From: Gammaproteobacteria bacterium 39-13
GTDB taxonomy: Bacteria; Pseudomonadota; Gammaproteobacteria; Berkiellales; Berkiellaceae
Direction: 5' to 3'
Length of the DNA stretch: 44,243 bases
NCBI GenBank assembly: GCA_001898235.1
Contig: MKTN01000056.1
Span: forward strand, 1-44,243
The stretch's first letter is position 1. The number at the start of each line of letters is the position of its first letter. This document shows, piece after piece, positions 9,517 through 17,151 of the stretch. Below the pieces are notes generated by a model that was given only the letters and a program-made list of their open reading frames with translations, was not told the DNA's origin and searched no databases. The position numbers and the translations under genes were made by a program.

Positions 9517-10737
9517 TTATGCTGATGTCTTTTGGATTTTGTGGTATTTCCAAAAGCCGGGCAGCAATAATGCACTCAAAAACACCCCAAGTACGCATAG
9601 CGATCCGCCAGAGGTGATCGCGATTTGTGTACTGGTGACAGAAGCTAAAAATCCTGCAAAGGTATTCCCTAATAAGGGACCGCTCATGTAACTAATCATC
9701 TCTAAGCTTGCCATGCGTCCTCTGATTCTATCTGGAATAGTCTCGTTCCAAATAGTAACTCTAAATATGCCACTAACACCGTCAGCCGCGCCGGCTAATG
9801 CTAAGAAAAATAAAACACCCCACAAGGTATAGGAAAGGCCAACACAAGCCATGGAAGTTCCCCATAAGCTTGCAGCAATGATAACAGCCATACCATGACG
9901 TTTTATTTTATGAGACCATCCGCTAAAAACAGTCACGATTAAGGCACCCACTGCGGGAGCAGCATAAAGCCAGCCTAAAATTTTAGTGCCACCAAAAGTG
10001 ACTGACATCGCTGGGAAGAGTGCATTAGGCATCGCAAAAACCATCGCCGCAAAATCGACGAGATAGGTTCCCAATAACTCATGCCTGCTCATGGCATAAT
10101 TTAATGCCTCTTTAATGCTTTTCAAACTAGGCCGTTCCCGCGCTTCGGAAGGAGCGAGGCTGCGAATTTGCATTAAAGCAACAATGGAAAAGGCAAAGGT
10201 TGCAAAGTCGAGCGCATAGGTCCAAGGCAAGCCAAAATAGGAAATACATAATCCCGCTGCGGCAGGTCCCCCTATCATACCAACCGTCCCCTTCAATGAG
10301 GCAAGGATACTGGCAGATTGGATTTCTTCATGACTGACAAGCCGCGGTATGGTGGCATCTAAAGAAGGGCGATGCAGCCCACTTAGACCAGACAAACCGC
10401 CGGCAATGACATAAATGAGCCATAAATGCGGTTGGGGTAGTATTGCATTGGCGATTAACACTAAACAACCTAGCGCCATCCCAATTTCTGACATAATCAG
10501 TAATTTTTTGCGATCCATCACATCGGCTAATGCACCACCAATAAAGGCGGTGAAGAGTAATGGTACTAATTCAATAACACCCAAGATCCCTACTGCAAAG
10601 GTGGATCCTGTTAACTGATAAACCTGATACGGTAGGGCAACCAAGCTAAGCATCGTGCCAAAAAAAGAAACAAATTGGCCGAAATAGAGATAGCGAAAGT
10701 CGCGGTTTTTAAAAAGAGGGCTAAGATCAATCCACAT
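9517..10737 (-). CDS. MFS transporter (EntS-like MFS_3 family exporter)
   Basis: 406 residues with about 12 hydrophobic helices. The N terminus (FRYLYFGQFVSFFGTMLSLVALPYQVYQLTGS) is typical of the MFS_3 group that includes the enterobactin exporter EntS. The inter-helix signature between helices 2 and 3 is GGALADVMDRKKLL, the conserved Major Facilitator motif A. The usual role is proton-driven efflux of a siderophore or small drug-like molecule across the inner membrane. No siderophore synthesis genes lie nearby, so the substrate cannot be named. The ATG at 10737 is the first residue of the conserved N-terminal helix region; its ribosome site is weak. It converges on the CRH-x-A gene. Confidence 0.9.
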   Translation of the reverse strand: MWIDLSPLFKNRDFRYLYFGQFVSFFGTMLSLVALPYQVYQLTGSTFAVGILGVIELVPLLFTAFIGGALADVMDRKKLLIMSEIGMALGCLVLIANAILPQPHLWLIYVIAGGLSGLSGLHRPSLDATIPRLVSHEEIQSASILASLKGTVGMIGGPAAAGLCISYFGLPWTYALDFATFAFSIVALMQIRSLAPSEARERPSLKSIKEALNYAMSRHELLGTYLVDFAAMVFAMPNALFPAMSVTFGGTKILGWLYAAPAVGALIVTVFSGWSHKIKRHGMAVIIAASLWGTSMACVGLSYTLWGVLFFLALAGAADGVSGIFRVTIWNETIPDRIRGRMASLEMISYMSGPLLGNTFAGFLASVTSTQIAITSGGSLCVLGVFLSALLLPGFWKYHKIQKTSA

Positions 10738-10920
10738 AATATCTTGAATGTAATAAAAAAAGAGGTAAAAAGGATAATTGCTGAATATGCCTTAGAAGGG
10801 TAACATAGCTATCTTTTAGCTGCAATCCCCTTAAGATCTGCTGCAAAATGATTTTTATATCAAGTAAAGCGCAGATCCTAAGAGTGTAAAACCAGCACAA
10901 TAAGCATTTGAATGGCAAGG

Positions 10921-11517
10921 TTATTCTTCGATGTCAGAAAAGGCTTCTAGCAATCGTACAACCTCACTCTGCCCTTCTAAAATAGCCAATGAAAGTGGGG
11001 TAGTATTTTCAAAATTTCGAATATTCGGCTCAGCACCAGCTGTGATTAAAACTTGCACAACACTGGCAAAACCAGCTCCTGCGGCAAGATGCATGGCGGT
11101 ATTTCCATAGCTATTCTTGGCATTGATCTTTATTTGGGGCGCTGCCAACAAAACTTCGACCGCCTCAGTTTGGCCTTCCATTGCAGCCAAATGCAAAGGC
11201 GTCATTTCATCGAAAGGTTCGCGTGCATTGACGTCTGCACTACTTGCTAATAACTTTATGACTTCAGCATGACCTTTATAAGCTGCCCAATGTAAAGGGG
11301 TATAGCCATCAGCTTTATCGGTGAGATCTGGATTTGCTCCTGCCGCAAGTAATAATTGTACAACCTCAACACAACCATTTTGAGCGGCAATATGTAAAGG
11401 CGTATCTCCTGCTTTATCTTGGGCATTAAGATCTACACCTGAATTTATTAGGGTTTTAATAAGAGCGATTTGGTTATCCTTAACCGCTTCATGTAAAGGG
11501 GACGCATCATTTTGCAT
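10921..11517 (-). CDS. Ankyrin repeat protein
   Basis: 198 residues made almost entirely of six consecutive ankyrin repeats from residue 4 to about 190. Good consensus cores are visible: GDTPLHIAAQNGCVEVVQLLLAAGANP, GYTPLHWAAYKGHAEVIKLL, MTPLHLAAMEGQTEAVEVLL and NTAMHLAAGAGFASVVQVLI. There is no catalytic domain, signal peptide or membrane segment, so it is a soluble protein-binding scaffold. The ATG follows AAAGG at a normal distance. It lies 19 bp downstream of the small acidic gene at 11537-11830 and is probably cotranscribed with it. Whether it acts in the bacterium or in the host cannot be told from sequence. The close match to the eukaryotic consensus suggests recent acquisition or selection for stable folding. 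Confidence 0.88.
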   Translation of the reverse strand: MQNDASPLHEAVKDNQIALIKTLINSGVDLNAQDKAGDTPLHIAAQNGCVEVVQLLLAAGANPDLTDKADGYTPLHWAAYKGHAEVIKLLASSADVNAREPFDEMTPLHLAAMEGQTEAVEVLLAAPQIKINAKNSYGNTAMHLAAGAGFASVVQVLITAGAEPNIRNFENTTPLSLAILEGQSEVVRLLEAFSDIEE

Positions 11518-11536
11518 TAAATTACCTTTATGCTTT

Positions 11537-11830
11537 CTACTCGTCTGTATAGCATTCTAATCTAAAATCGTACTTATCCAAATCAATTACCCCATCAATT
11601 ACATAGGGTTGTAAGGCTTTGGCTTGTTCTTCATTAATTTCGATACTATTAATAAGATATCTAGCCGCTACATCTTCATCTTCTGGATCAACATCAAACC
11701 ATTCCTGTAATAAGGAAAGTTTAATAGGTTTTAGCTCATAATCGACTTCAATGTTGTGCGTTCCTGACTCATTAGCAAATTTACTATAACCAGCAACAGC
11801 TCTTTTAATACCATCTATCGCGTTGGACAT
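11537..11830 (-). CDS. Small acidic protein (possibly DUF7683-like)
   Basis: 97 residues, acidic, with no membrane segment. The ATG is preceded by AAAGGAAAAG. The C-terminal pattern LQPYV-IDGVIDLDKYDFRLEC and the internal LSLLQEWFDVDPEDE resemble a family of small uncharacterised proteins that end in LQPYV...IDL..YDF-LE. I recall these as DUF7683 but could not verify it. Such proteins often sit next to polymorphic or variable genes, and an immunity-type or chaperone-type role is conceivable. It is the first gene of a two-gene unit with the ankyrin protein 19 bp downstream. Confidence 0.7.
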   Translation of the reverse strand: MSNAIDGIKRAVAGYSKFANESGTHNIEVDYELKPIKLSLLQEWFDVDPEDEDVAARYLINSIEINEEQAKALQPYVIDGVIDLDKYDFRLECYTDE

Positions 11831-11909
11831 GACTTTTCCTTTACTTCACTGTCGTCCTAAAATAAGCCCTAAGAATAACCTAAAAATGGCCACATTAAAA
11901 TATTGATGG

Positions 11910-12101
11910 CTATATTCTAGTCAGATCAGGATAGATAAAGTCTGTGTAGTTACCTATATATTCTTCACTCTCGATTATTAAGCGCCCGCCCTTTGCAAAA
12001 GCATCGGCGAGATCTTGGTAACGAGCTCCCGCCGTAGCCTTTAGGCATAGACAAATTATTACCCACCCCCATCTTGCAACAGTCGTATATTTATAAGCCA
12101 A
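11910..12101 (-). CDS. Short ORF coupled to the double-glycine peptide gene (doubtful)
   Basis: 63 residues starting at a TTG that overlaps the end of the upstream gene by 11 bp in another frame. The translation has a short hydrophobic stretch (WGWVIICLCL) and an ordinary-looking soluble remainder (AFAKGGRLIIESEEYIGNYTDF). It could be translated by coupling or re-initiation, or it could be the frameshifted 3' part of the upstream gene. There is no independent Shine-Dalgarno site. Included with low confidence because the overlap and operon position fit a real last cistron. Confidence 0.35.
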   Translation of the reverse strand: MAYKYTTVARWGWVIICLCLKATAGARYQDLADAFAKGGRLIIESEEYIGNYTDFIYPDLTRI

Positions 12102-12357
12102 AATCTGAAGGGTAATAAACCATCTTTCCCAATAAATGAGGGTGCATTAGATTAAATACCCCCTCACCTATCCTACTGCCTAATCTTGCATATATTTCAG
12201 TTGCCTCAGACAACGAGGTTTGATTGCTATCCAAAATAATATGCACCCCCTCGTAAATTTGCACAGCTATACCAATTGCCTCAAGCATTTGTTTGGATGA
12301 ATTTCCGCCGCAAATAACATTTATTTCTCCAGCTTCAAGTTCTCGAGATCCACTCAT
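12091..12357 (-). CDS. Small protein with a double-glycine (bacteriocin-type) leader motif
   Basis: 88 residues, ATG with AGGGA upstream, starting 2 bp after the HTH gene stop. The first 18 residues read SRELEAGEINVICGG at their core. This resembles the double-glycine leaders of class II bacteriocins and microcins, such as the colicin V leader RTLTLNELDSVSGG: hydrophobic residues at the spaced positions, Glu-Ile/Leu, then Gly-Gly. Cleavage after Gly18 would release a 70-residue product of mixed hydrophobic and polar character with one His-Pro-His stretch. Such leaders are normally removed by C39-peptidase ABC exporters, but none is encoded in the window. It could instead be a cytoplasmic regulator with a chance match. 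The gene sits in a tight operon with a HTH regulator. Confidence 0.6.
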   Translation of the reverse strand: MSGSRELEAGEINVICGGNSSKQMLEAIGIAVQIYEGVHIILDSNQTSLSEATEIYARLGSRIGEGVFNLMHPHLLGKMVYYPSDFGL

Positions 12358-12359
12358 GT

Positions 12360-12641
12360 TTATTGTCCCTGACCATTACGAAAAGAAATAATGCTATCTA
12401 CTTGTTTATTTTGTTCCTTTTCAAATAAATAACGAATTGTATTGACCAATGATCCTCTCGGTTCTTGAATTTTTCCTGAGAGGATCCGACTGATAGTGGA
12501 TTGATTTACATTAAGTGCTATTGCTATAGATTCTTCTGTAAATCCTCTTTTCACTAAATATAAAAGCATTACTCGCGCCTGCATACTACCTGACACCATT
12601 AAATAATTGATGAAGATATTCCCTGTAAAACGACAAGGCAC
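12360..12641 (-). CDS. XRE/Cro-type helix-turn-helix regulator
   Basis: 93 residues from a GTG directly abutting the upstream TAA stop, so translation is probably coupled. An internal ATG at 12599 would give 79 residues and keep the whole domain. Residues about 22-52 (ARVMLLYLVKRGFTEESIAIALNVNQSTISRILSG) form a textbook HTH, with the turn in ALNVNQ and the recognition helix in QSTISRILSG. A Glu/Lys/Gln-rich tail follows. It probably binds DNA to control its own operon or the divergent repressor gene; the operator is unknown. Second gene of the 12833-11910 unit. Confidence 0.75.
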   Translation of the reverse strand: MPCRFTGNIFINYLMVSGSMQARVMLLYLVKRGFTEESIAIALNVNQSTISRILSGKIQEPRGSLVNTIRYLFEKEQNKQVDSIISFRNGQGQ

Positions 12642-12833
12642 TTATGAAGAAGATTGATGAAAACGTCTTTTCCAATCTGAGGGTAGAACAAAACCACTTG
12701 ACTTGTTATGTCCTGACATTTTTTTTAATACAGATTCAATGAGTTGTGACATTTTGATTGTTTTTTCTTGTTTTAGATAATCTTCACTGATACGTGTCTT
12801 ATCAAGTAAATTTTCCTTGTTAGATGATTCCAT
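12642..12833 (-). CDS. Small basic/polar protein, first gene of the HTH-peptide operon
   Basis: 63 residues with a good ribosome site (AAGGATA, four bases before the ATG). The sequence is polar and Lys/Ser-rich, with a predicted helix around DYLKQEKTIKMSQLIESVLKKM and a Ser-rich end. No family is recognised. The stop codon is immediately followed by the GTG of the HTH gene, so the two are expected to be translationally coupled. The gene is divergent from the S24-like repressor at 13117 across a 283-bp region rich in inverted repeats, as in phage or mobile-element control regions. Confidence 0.6.
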   Translation of the reverse strand: MESSNKENLLDKTRISEDYLKQEKTIKMSQLIESVLKKMSGHNKSSGFVLPSDWKRRFHQSSS

Positions 12834-12869
12834 ATTGTATCCTTAACTACTCAATATAATATTTCCAAT

Positions 12870-12975
12870 ATAGACGCAGTACTGAGTGCTCTCTTTCAGC
12901 GCACGGTCCGCCCCAACCTTGCGCTCTTCCTTAAGCACTTCAACACATCTAGAGAACACTCAATACTGCATCTAT
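12870..12975. repeat. 25-bp imperfect inverted repeat with nested stems in a divergent control region
   Basis: The left arm 12870-12894 and the right arm 12951-12975 are reverse complements with three mismatches (core GCAGTAYTGAGTG). Nested inside are AGTGCT/AGCACT and AGCGCA/TGCGCT pairs, so the 106-bp block can fold into a long hairpin or an alternative compact one. It lies between the divergent starts at 12833 and 13117. It may act as an operator, an RNA regulator or the remnant of a small mobile element. Confidence 0.6.
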
Positions 12976-12989
12976 TTGAAACGCATTGT

Positions 12990-13028
12990 CGCAGGTTATA
13001 AAAAGTCGCATCCTGCGATTTGCAGGAT
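12990..13028 (+). promoter_or_regulatory. Possible attenuator leader of the S24-like repressor gene
   Basis: ATCCTGC (13010-13016) pairs with GCAGGAT (13022-13028) over a 5-base loop and is followed by ATTATTTTATT, resembling an intrinsic terminator. CGCAGG (12990-12995) can instead pair with CCTGCG (13012-13017), which would break that hairpin. The two folds exclude each other, as in attenuators. It lies 89 bp before the GTG start at 13117. No ligand or leader peptide is identified. Confidence 0.4.
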
Positions 13029-13116
13029 ATTATTTTATTGTCATTCGAAATGCAAGCATTTAAAATAAACAAAAGTAAGATTCTTAATTAACAAACATTT
13101 TGCTAATGGGACCATC

Positions 13117-13740
13117 GTGCCACTTAAAGAAACGCCAAATCTCAAATCAAAGATCTGCGAACGCCTAAAGTTGGCGCGTACTGAAGCTGGTTTTAATACG
13201 GCTAAAGAGTTTGCACTTCTCAATAATTTAAAAATTTCAACTTACAATCTTCATGAAGCTGGCACACGCAGTATGGCCCTTGAAATCATTGAACAATACG
13301 CGCAAATATTAAAAATTAATGTCAGCTGGTTGCTAACAGGCATTGGACCCAAAAGTAGCTCTCAAGTCCGTAGTATTGCCATTATTGAATGGGCAGAAAT
13401 CTCCACCTTTCCAGAAAAAATCGATTTCGAAACCAAACAATGGACGACATCAGATATAGATTTAAGCCCGTTCTCCTTTGCGCTTACCATCGACAACGAT
13501 GCAATGGAGCCGCGCTATCCTGAGGGAACTATCATTATCGTTGATACTAAGCAAAAACCTAAAAACAAAGATTTCGCTCTCATTCTTATCAAAGAGAAAA
13601 AGACACCGCTGTTTAAACAATTGATTCAAGCGGAGGGCGATCTTTACGCAAAATCACTCAATCCCGACTATAAACCTATACGTTTAACTAAAAGTACAGA
13701 AATTTTAGGGAAGGTGGTACAAGCTAAATTAATCTGCTAA
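13117..13740 (+). CDS. CI/LexA-like repressor: HTH plus S24 fold lacking the catalytic serine
   Basis: 207 residues from a GTG with GGGA six bases upstream; a nearby ATG at 13106 is out of frame. Residues about 12-72 are a Cro/CI-type HTH with the typical end INVSWLLTGIGP. Residues 120-205 match the S24/LexA C-terminal domain, with the region TIDNDAMEPRYPEGTIIIVD. In active members this reads D-S-M-x-P, with Ser as nucleophile. Here the position is Ala129, while the general-base Lys is kept (LFKQLI, Lys167). The protein should still bind DNA and dimerise but should not self-cleave after DNA damage. It overlaps the convergent gene at 13729-14196 by 12 bp. A phage or ICE-derived regulator is likely. 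Confidence 0.82.
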   Translation: MPLKETPNLKSKICERLKLARTEAGFNTAKEFALLNNLKISTYNLHEAGTRSMALEIIEQYAQILKINVSWLLTGIGPKSSSQVRSIAIIEWAEISTFPEKIDFETKQWTTSDIDLSPFSFALTIDNDAMEPRYPEGTIIIVDTKQKPKNKDFALILIKEKKTPLFKQLIQAEGDLYAKSLNPDYKPIRLTKSTEILGKVVQAKLIC

Positions 13741-14196
13741 GGATTGAGCCTGATCCTCATTTGCCAGTAGATATCCTAATAAATACGCATTATTGGGTGA
13801 AAGCTTATCAAGAAATTCTTTCTTTCGTCCTGTTTTTTGTAGCTCCTCCACAAAGATTTGCCCCGCTTTGTTGCGCAAAACAATATACGTCATACAATTT
13901 TTTGTATAATGCGAAATTAATTGGAATTCAGGTGATAATTGCCAAGTTGTTTTAAGCTCTATTATCTTTTCAATATCCTGTCGACTACAATCATCCCAAG
14001 CCGCTTTTTGATCCCAAAAAACGGATAAATGTTTTTTAATAAAATAATTTTCTTTTTCACATCGCAAAAATAGGATAGGCTCCCTTGTTTGCGGACAATA
14101 CTCAACATCTATCAACGTATAGGCTATTTTTTTGCGCTGAAATTTTCTGACAAAACGAGGAAACTCAAAAAGATGTCTAATATACTTAAATAACAT
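13729..14196 (-). CDS. Hypothetical protein paired tail-to-tail with the S24-like repressor
   Basis: 155 residues with a good ribosome site (AGGGTG) before the ATG. The sequence is soluble, with a basic aromatic N terminus (FKYIRHLFEFPRFVRKFQRKK) followed by alternating strands and helices (ILFLRCEKENYFIKKHLSVFW, TWQLSPEFQLISHYTKN). It ends in a hydrophobic helix, NNAYLLGYLLANEDQ. No family is recognised. Its 3' end overlaps the repressor gene by 12 bp, so convergent transcripts would form an antisense overlap. A longer same-strand reading frame upstream (from 14309) overlaps its start but has only a TTG start and no ribosome site. Confidence 0.68.
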   Translation of the reverse strand: MLFKYIRHLFEFPRFVRKFQRKKIAYTLIDVEYCPQTREPILFLRCEKENYFIKKHLSVFWDQKAAWDDCSRQDIEKIIELKTTWQLSPEFQLISHYTKNCMTYIVLRNKAGQIFVEELQKTGRKKEFLDKLSPNNAYLLGYLLANEDQAQSLAD

Positions 14197-14468
14197 TTCA
14201 CCCTACCTGTGCCGAAATCATAACATCTGCAACATGCTTGTCCGGGGCGAAAACTACACTTAATTCCATTATTTGCCATCCATTGCTTTACGCTTTTTGA
14301 GGAAGGCAATTGTCCACTAAGTTAAAACTCAATACAACAAATATTGATGTTTTTTTCTTAAAAAAATTAAAACATTTTTTTAAGATTTTGGATAATTAAC
14401 TCATTTTTTCTTTGCTTCGAAAAGGGTAGAATCCCTTCCCAGCTGAAATCATCCAAGAAGGCCTAAAC

Positions 14469-15167
14469 GTGCAGTCTACAAAAGCGCCCAAAAAGACAGC
14501 TAACAGCTCAAGCATGCTTGAGAAAGCAAAACGCACCAAAAGTGCTAGGCAATTTGCCGGTCTTACCCGAGAAGAGATGAACACACGACACGATATTCCC
14601 CCTTCTACTTTAAGAGGTTGGGAAAGCCCAGGTTCCTTGAGAAATCAAGGATTAACCTTAAAAGGCGCCCAAAGATTAGCCAATGCCTTACAAAAAGAAG
14701 GCGTTTTGTGCTCTGTAGAATGGTTAATGGAAGGCACTGGTGTGGGTCCTCAATTTATGGCTCCCTCTATTGAGGCCGATGCCGAATCTACTCAAAAAAT
14801 CACAAATGGTACTCTTCTATGGGGACCCTATTTAGCAATTCAAAATGAAATTCTTTGTTTTGAAAAAAATAATCCTGATGCCATTGTCATGATGGTTTCA
14901 GATAATGGCTTAACCCCTTTTTACTCCCCAGGTGAGTATGTCGGCGGGATAAAGAAGTATCAAAAAAATATTGCAGCCTTAATTGGTAGTTATTGTATCG
15001 TTGAGACTTCAACCCAAGAAATCTTAGTAAGAAAGCTATGTCTTGGAAAGAAAGCTGATACTTTCACCCTTGTTTGCGAAAACCAAACCTCAATCGAACA
15101 ACCCTCTTTAACCAATGTGAAGCTCAATTGGGCAGCTCCTATTATTTGGCATCGAAAGCCTGGCTAG
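14469..15167 (+). CDS. HTH regulator with degenerate S24-like C-terminal domain
   Basis: 232 residues from a GTG preceded by AAGGC. The N terminus is Lys/Ser-rich. Residues about 20-88 form an XRE-like HTH (SARQFAGLTREEMNTRHDIPPSTLRGWESPG), ending in VEWLMEGTGVGP, as in CI-type repressors. The C-terminal half keeps the S24 layout (AIVMMVSDNGLTPFYSPGEYVGG, then a Lys in ILVRKLCLG), but the D-S-M-x-P motif is replaced by D-N-G-L-T-P, so there is no serine nucleophile. It is probably a non-cleavable repressor or activator. It overlaps the convergent gene at 15164 by 4 bp. It is similar in layout but not closely similar in sequence to the repressor at 13117, suggesting an old duplication. Confidence 0.75.
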   Translation: MQSTKAPKKTANSSSMLEKAKRTKSARQFAGLTREEMNTRHDIPPSTLRGWESPGSLRNQGLTLKGAQRLANALQKEGVLCSVEWLMEGTGVGPQFMAPSIEADAESTQKITNGTLLWGPYLAIQNEILCFEKNNPDAIVMMVSDNGLTPFYSPGEYVGGIKKYQKNIAALIGSYCIVETSTQEILVRKLCLGKKADTFTLVCENQTSIEQPSLTNVKLNWAAPIIWHRKPG

Positions 15168-15697
15168 ACATCTTTGTCCAGGCTTACTCGCTCTTGGAAA
15201 CAATAGTTTCTAATTTCTGCAAATAAAGTAATGATTTTAGGCATTAGTAGCATCCATTTTTTTTCAAGCTCATGATCACAAGGATCTGTCGCCACCCCCA
15301 CGATAAGCTGATAATCCTTTGTATATTCGGTCATTGATATTCCATTAGCAATTCCATGCTCTTTTCTCATAGTAACCACCTCCCTTTGCTCTTTTCCTTC
15401 AGGGATAATTTGATTCCACAAAAAAAGATCTCGTCCCATTGCTAAACGTTTTGCTGAACTAATGCTCGCAGCGTAGAGCGGGCAATGATCAATTAGCTTG
15501 GAATCGATAAAATTTTTATGCCAAAGAGGATGGGTATTGCTAACAAGCCGTTCTTTAGAGTGCTTATTCTCGAAACTGCAAAAAAGATAGTTTGCATAAA
15601 GATGCTTTAAATATTTATGACCCCATTTCAATACTTTTTGTTCAAGGTGAACATTTTGTAGGTTTTTTTTGATGAGATCTTCTTCACGTAAAATCAC
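15164..15697 (-). CDS. Orphan LuxR-type autoinducer-binding domain protein without HTH
   Basis: 177 residues from a GTG with AAGGAAAAGG four bases upstream. The pattern matches the acyl-homoserine-lactone-binding domain of LuxR regulators: PLWHKNFIDSKLIDHCPLY aligns with the W-x-x-x-Y-...-D-P region (Trp59, Asp70, Pro73), FLWNQ with the conserved second Trp (Trp94), and EHGIANGISM with the Gly-rich turn (Gly115, Gly119). The protein ends after this domain, so it has no DNA-binding domain of its own. It may bind a small signal, or a partner such as the neighbouring regulator whose gene it overlaps tail-to-tail. A LuxR-type HTH occurs 2 kb away fused to a methyltransferase. Confidence 0.65.
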   Translation of the reverse strand: MILREEDLIKKNLQNVHLEQKVLKWGHKYLKHLYANYLFCSFENKHSKERLVSNTHPLWHKNFIDSKLIDHCPLYAASISSAKRLAMGRDLFLWNQIIPEGKEQREVVTMRKEHGIANGISMTEYTKDYQLIVGVATDPCDHELEKKWMLLMPKIITLFAEIRNYCFQERVSLDKDV

Positions 15698-15938
15698 GCC
15701 TTTTCCTTAGCGCTTCGCGCAATCCGTTCTTATAAAATATTGTCATTTATTCGACAAATATTTCTTTAACCTGATAAAGGCAGCGATTTTAAACATATCT
15801 AATTGATCAATCAAATACAAAATTGATTTATAGAATGAATAATTTTGAAGTAATTGGTGCGCAAATACACCTATTACGAATAAATGCAATCGAAATATCA
15901 AAGCCATTATGCTAAATCAAGAAAGTATTTTTATATCA

Positions 15939-16934
15939 TCATTCTGTAGTATCAATAGATTTCATATTATCATCAGAATAACGCATTCCTGCAGTTTTAA
16001 ACTCACCTAAAGTATCTGCGATAGATTGCCAAGCTTGATCCTCTAATGCTAAATCAACAGCTCGTGCATTTTCTTCAAGATATTTCATTTGTTTAGTGCC
16101 TGGAATAGGCACAATATGTTCATCTTGTTTTAAAAGCCATGCTAATGCAATTTGCGCAGGCGTAGCATGATATTGCGATGCTATCTCTTGCAGCATTTCC
16201 ACCAGTTTTACATTATGTTTTATATTTTCTGCTTGGAAACGAGGATTCGTTAAACGCCAGTCTGTTTTATCCAAATCTTCTGGTTTTTGAATTTTACCAC
16301 TGAGAAATCCTCGACCTATAGGACTATAAGGGACAAATCCAATATTCAACTCTTTTAACGTAGATAATATTTTTTCTTCTACGCCCCTTTCCCACAATGA
16401 ATATTCTGTTTGTAATGCACTAATAGGATGCACTTTATGTGCACGTCGAATGATACCAGGGCCTACTTCAGAAAGACCAATGTAGCGTATTTTTCCCGCT
16501 TTAACGAGATCTGCTAATGCACCGACGGTTTCTTCAATTGGGGTTTTAGGATCTAATCGGTGTTGGTAATAAAGATCAACATAATCAGTTCCTAAGCGTT
16601 TTAATGAACCTTCTAATGCTTTTTTTACATGGGCAGGGCTACTATCTAAGCCAATGCGTTCACCTTTATCGTTAAAGGTAAAGGCAAATTTGGTTGCAAT
16701 GATTAATTTATCACGCGGTAATTTTTTTAATATTTTGCCCAATAATATTTCATTGGAGTATGGCCCATAGAGCTCGGCTGTGTCCCAAAAATGAATACCC
16801 AACTCATAAGCTCTGGCAAGCACCTGCAAACACTCTGTTTCATCAGAAGGGCCATAAGCATAAGACATCCCCATACATCCTAATCCCAATGCTGATACTT
16901 CAAGCCCTTGAGATCCCAGTGTTCTTTTTTGCAT
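15939..16934 (-). CDS. Aldo/keto reductase
   Basis: 331 residues, start ATG with AAGGTG upstream. A complete NADPH-dependent aldo/keto reductase barrel is visible. The catalytic tetrad is Asp51 (FWDTAE), Tyr56 (LYGPYSNE), Lys82 (ATKFAF) and His125 (YYQHRLDP). The cofactor-binding end reads VPIPGTKQMKYLEENARAVD. Overall it resembles the YajO/perakine-reductase group that reduces aldehydes and ketones to alcohols in the cytoplasm. Length is normal for the family. It stands alone and its physiological substrate cannot be told. The region upstream of its start contains the MITE-like element. Confidence 0.93.
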   Translation of the reverse strand: MQKRTLGSQGLEVSALGLGCMGMSYAYGPSDETECLQVLARAYELGIHFWDTAELYGPYSNEILLGKILKKLPRDKLIIATKFAFTFNDKGERIGLDSSPAHVKKALEGSLKRLGTDYVDLYYQHRLDPKTPIEETVGALADLVKAGKIRYIGLSEVGPGIIRRAHKVHPISALQTEYSLWERGVEEKILSTLKELNIGFVPYSPIGRGFLSGKIQKPEDLDKTDWRLTNPRFQAENIKHNVKLVEMLQEIASQYHATPAQIALAWLLKQDEHIVPIPGTKQMKYLEENARAVDLALEDQAWQSIADTLGEFKTAGMRYSDDNMKSIDTTE

Positions 16935-17151
16935 AAATCACCTTAGTACAGAGTCATTTCACGCAATAACAAAAGAGAGAATTTTGCTATTGAGTTTAGC
17001 ACCTTTAACAACTTTTTAGGTTAAGAAACTGGTTAATCATCCAAGAGGACATCCATCTTCTCGTTTTATGATTGGTTGTGCATGCACTACTTTAAGATCT
17101 ACTGATTGTTAAAGGTATCAGCTATAATTTTTAACTAATTTACAGTTAATA

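Noticed and set aside
10727..10918. Minus-strand 63-codon frame upstream of the MFS gene
   Set aside because: Leu-rich composition from AT-rich DNA, no ribosome site, overlaps the MFS start.
14124..14309. Minus-strand frame of 61 codons with Cys cluster (QACCRCYDFGTG)
   Set aside because: Starts only with TTG, has no ribosome site and overlaps the start of the better supported gene at 13729-14196; could be a remnant.
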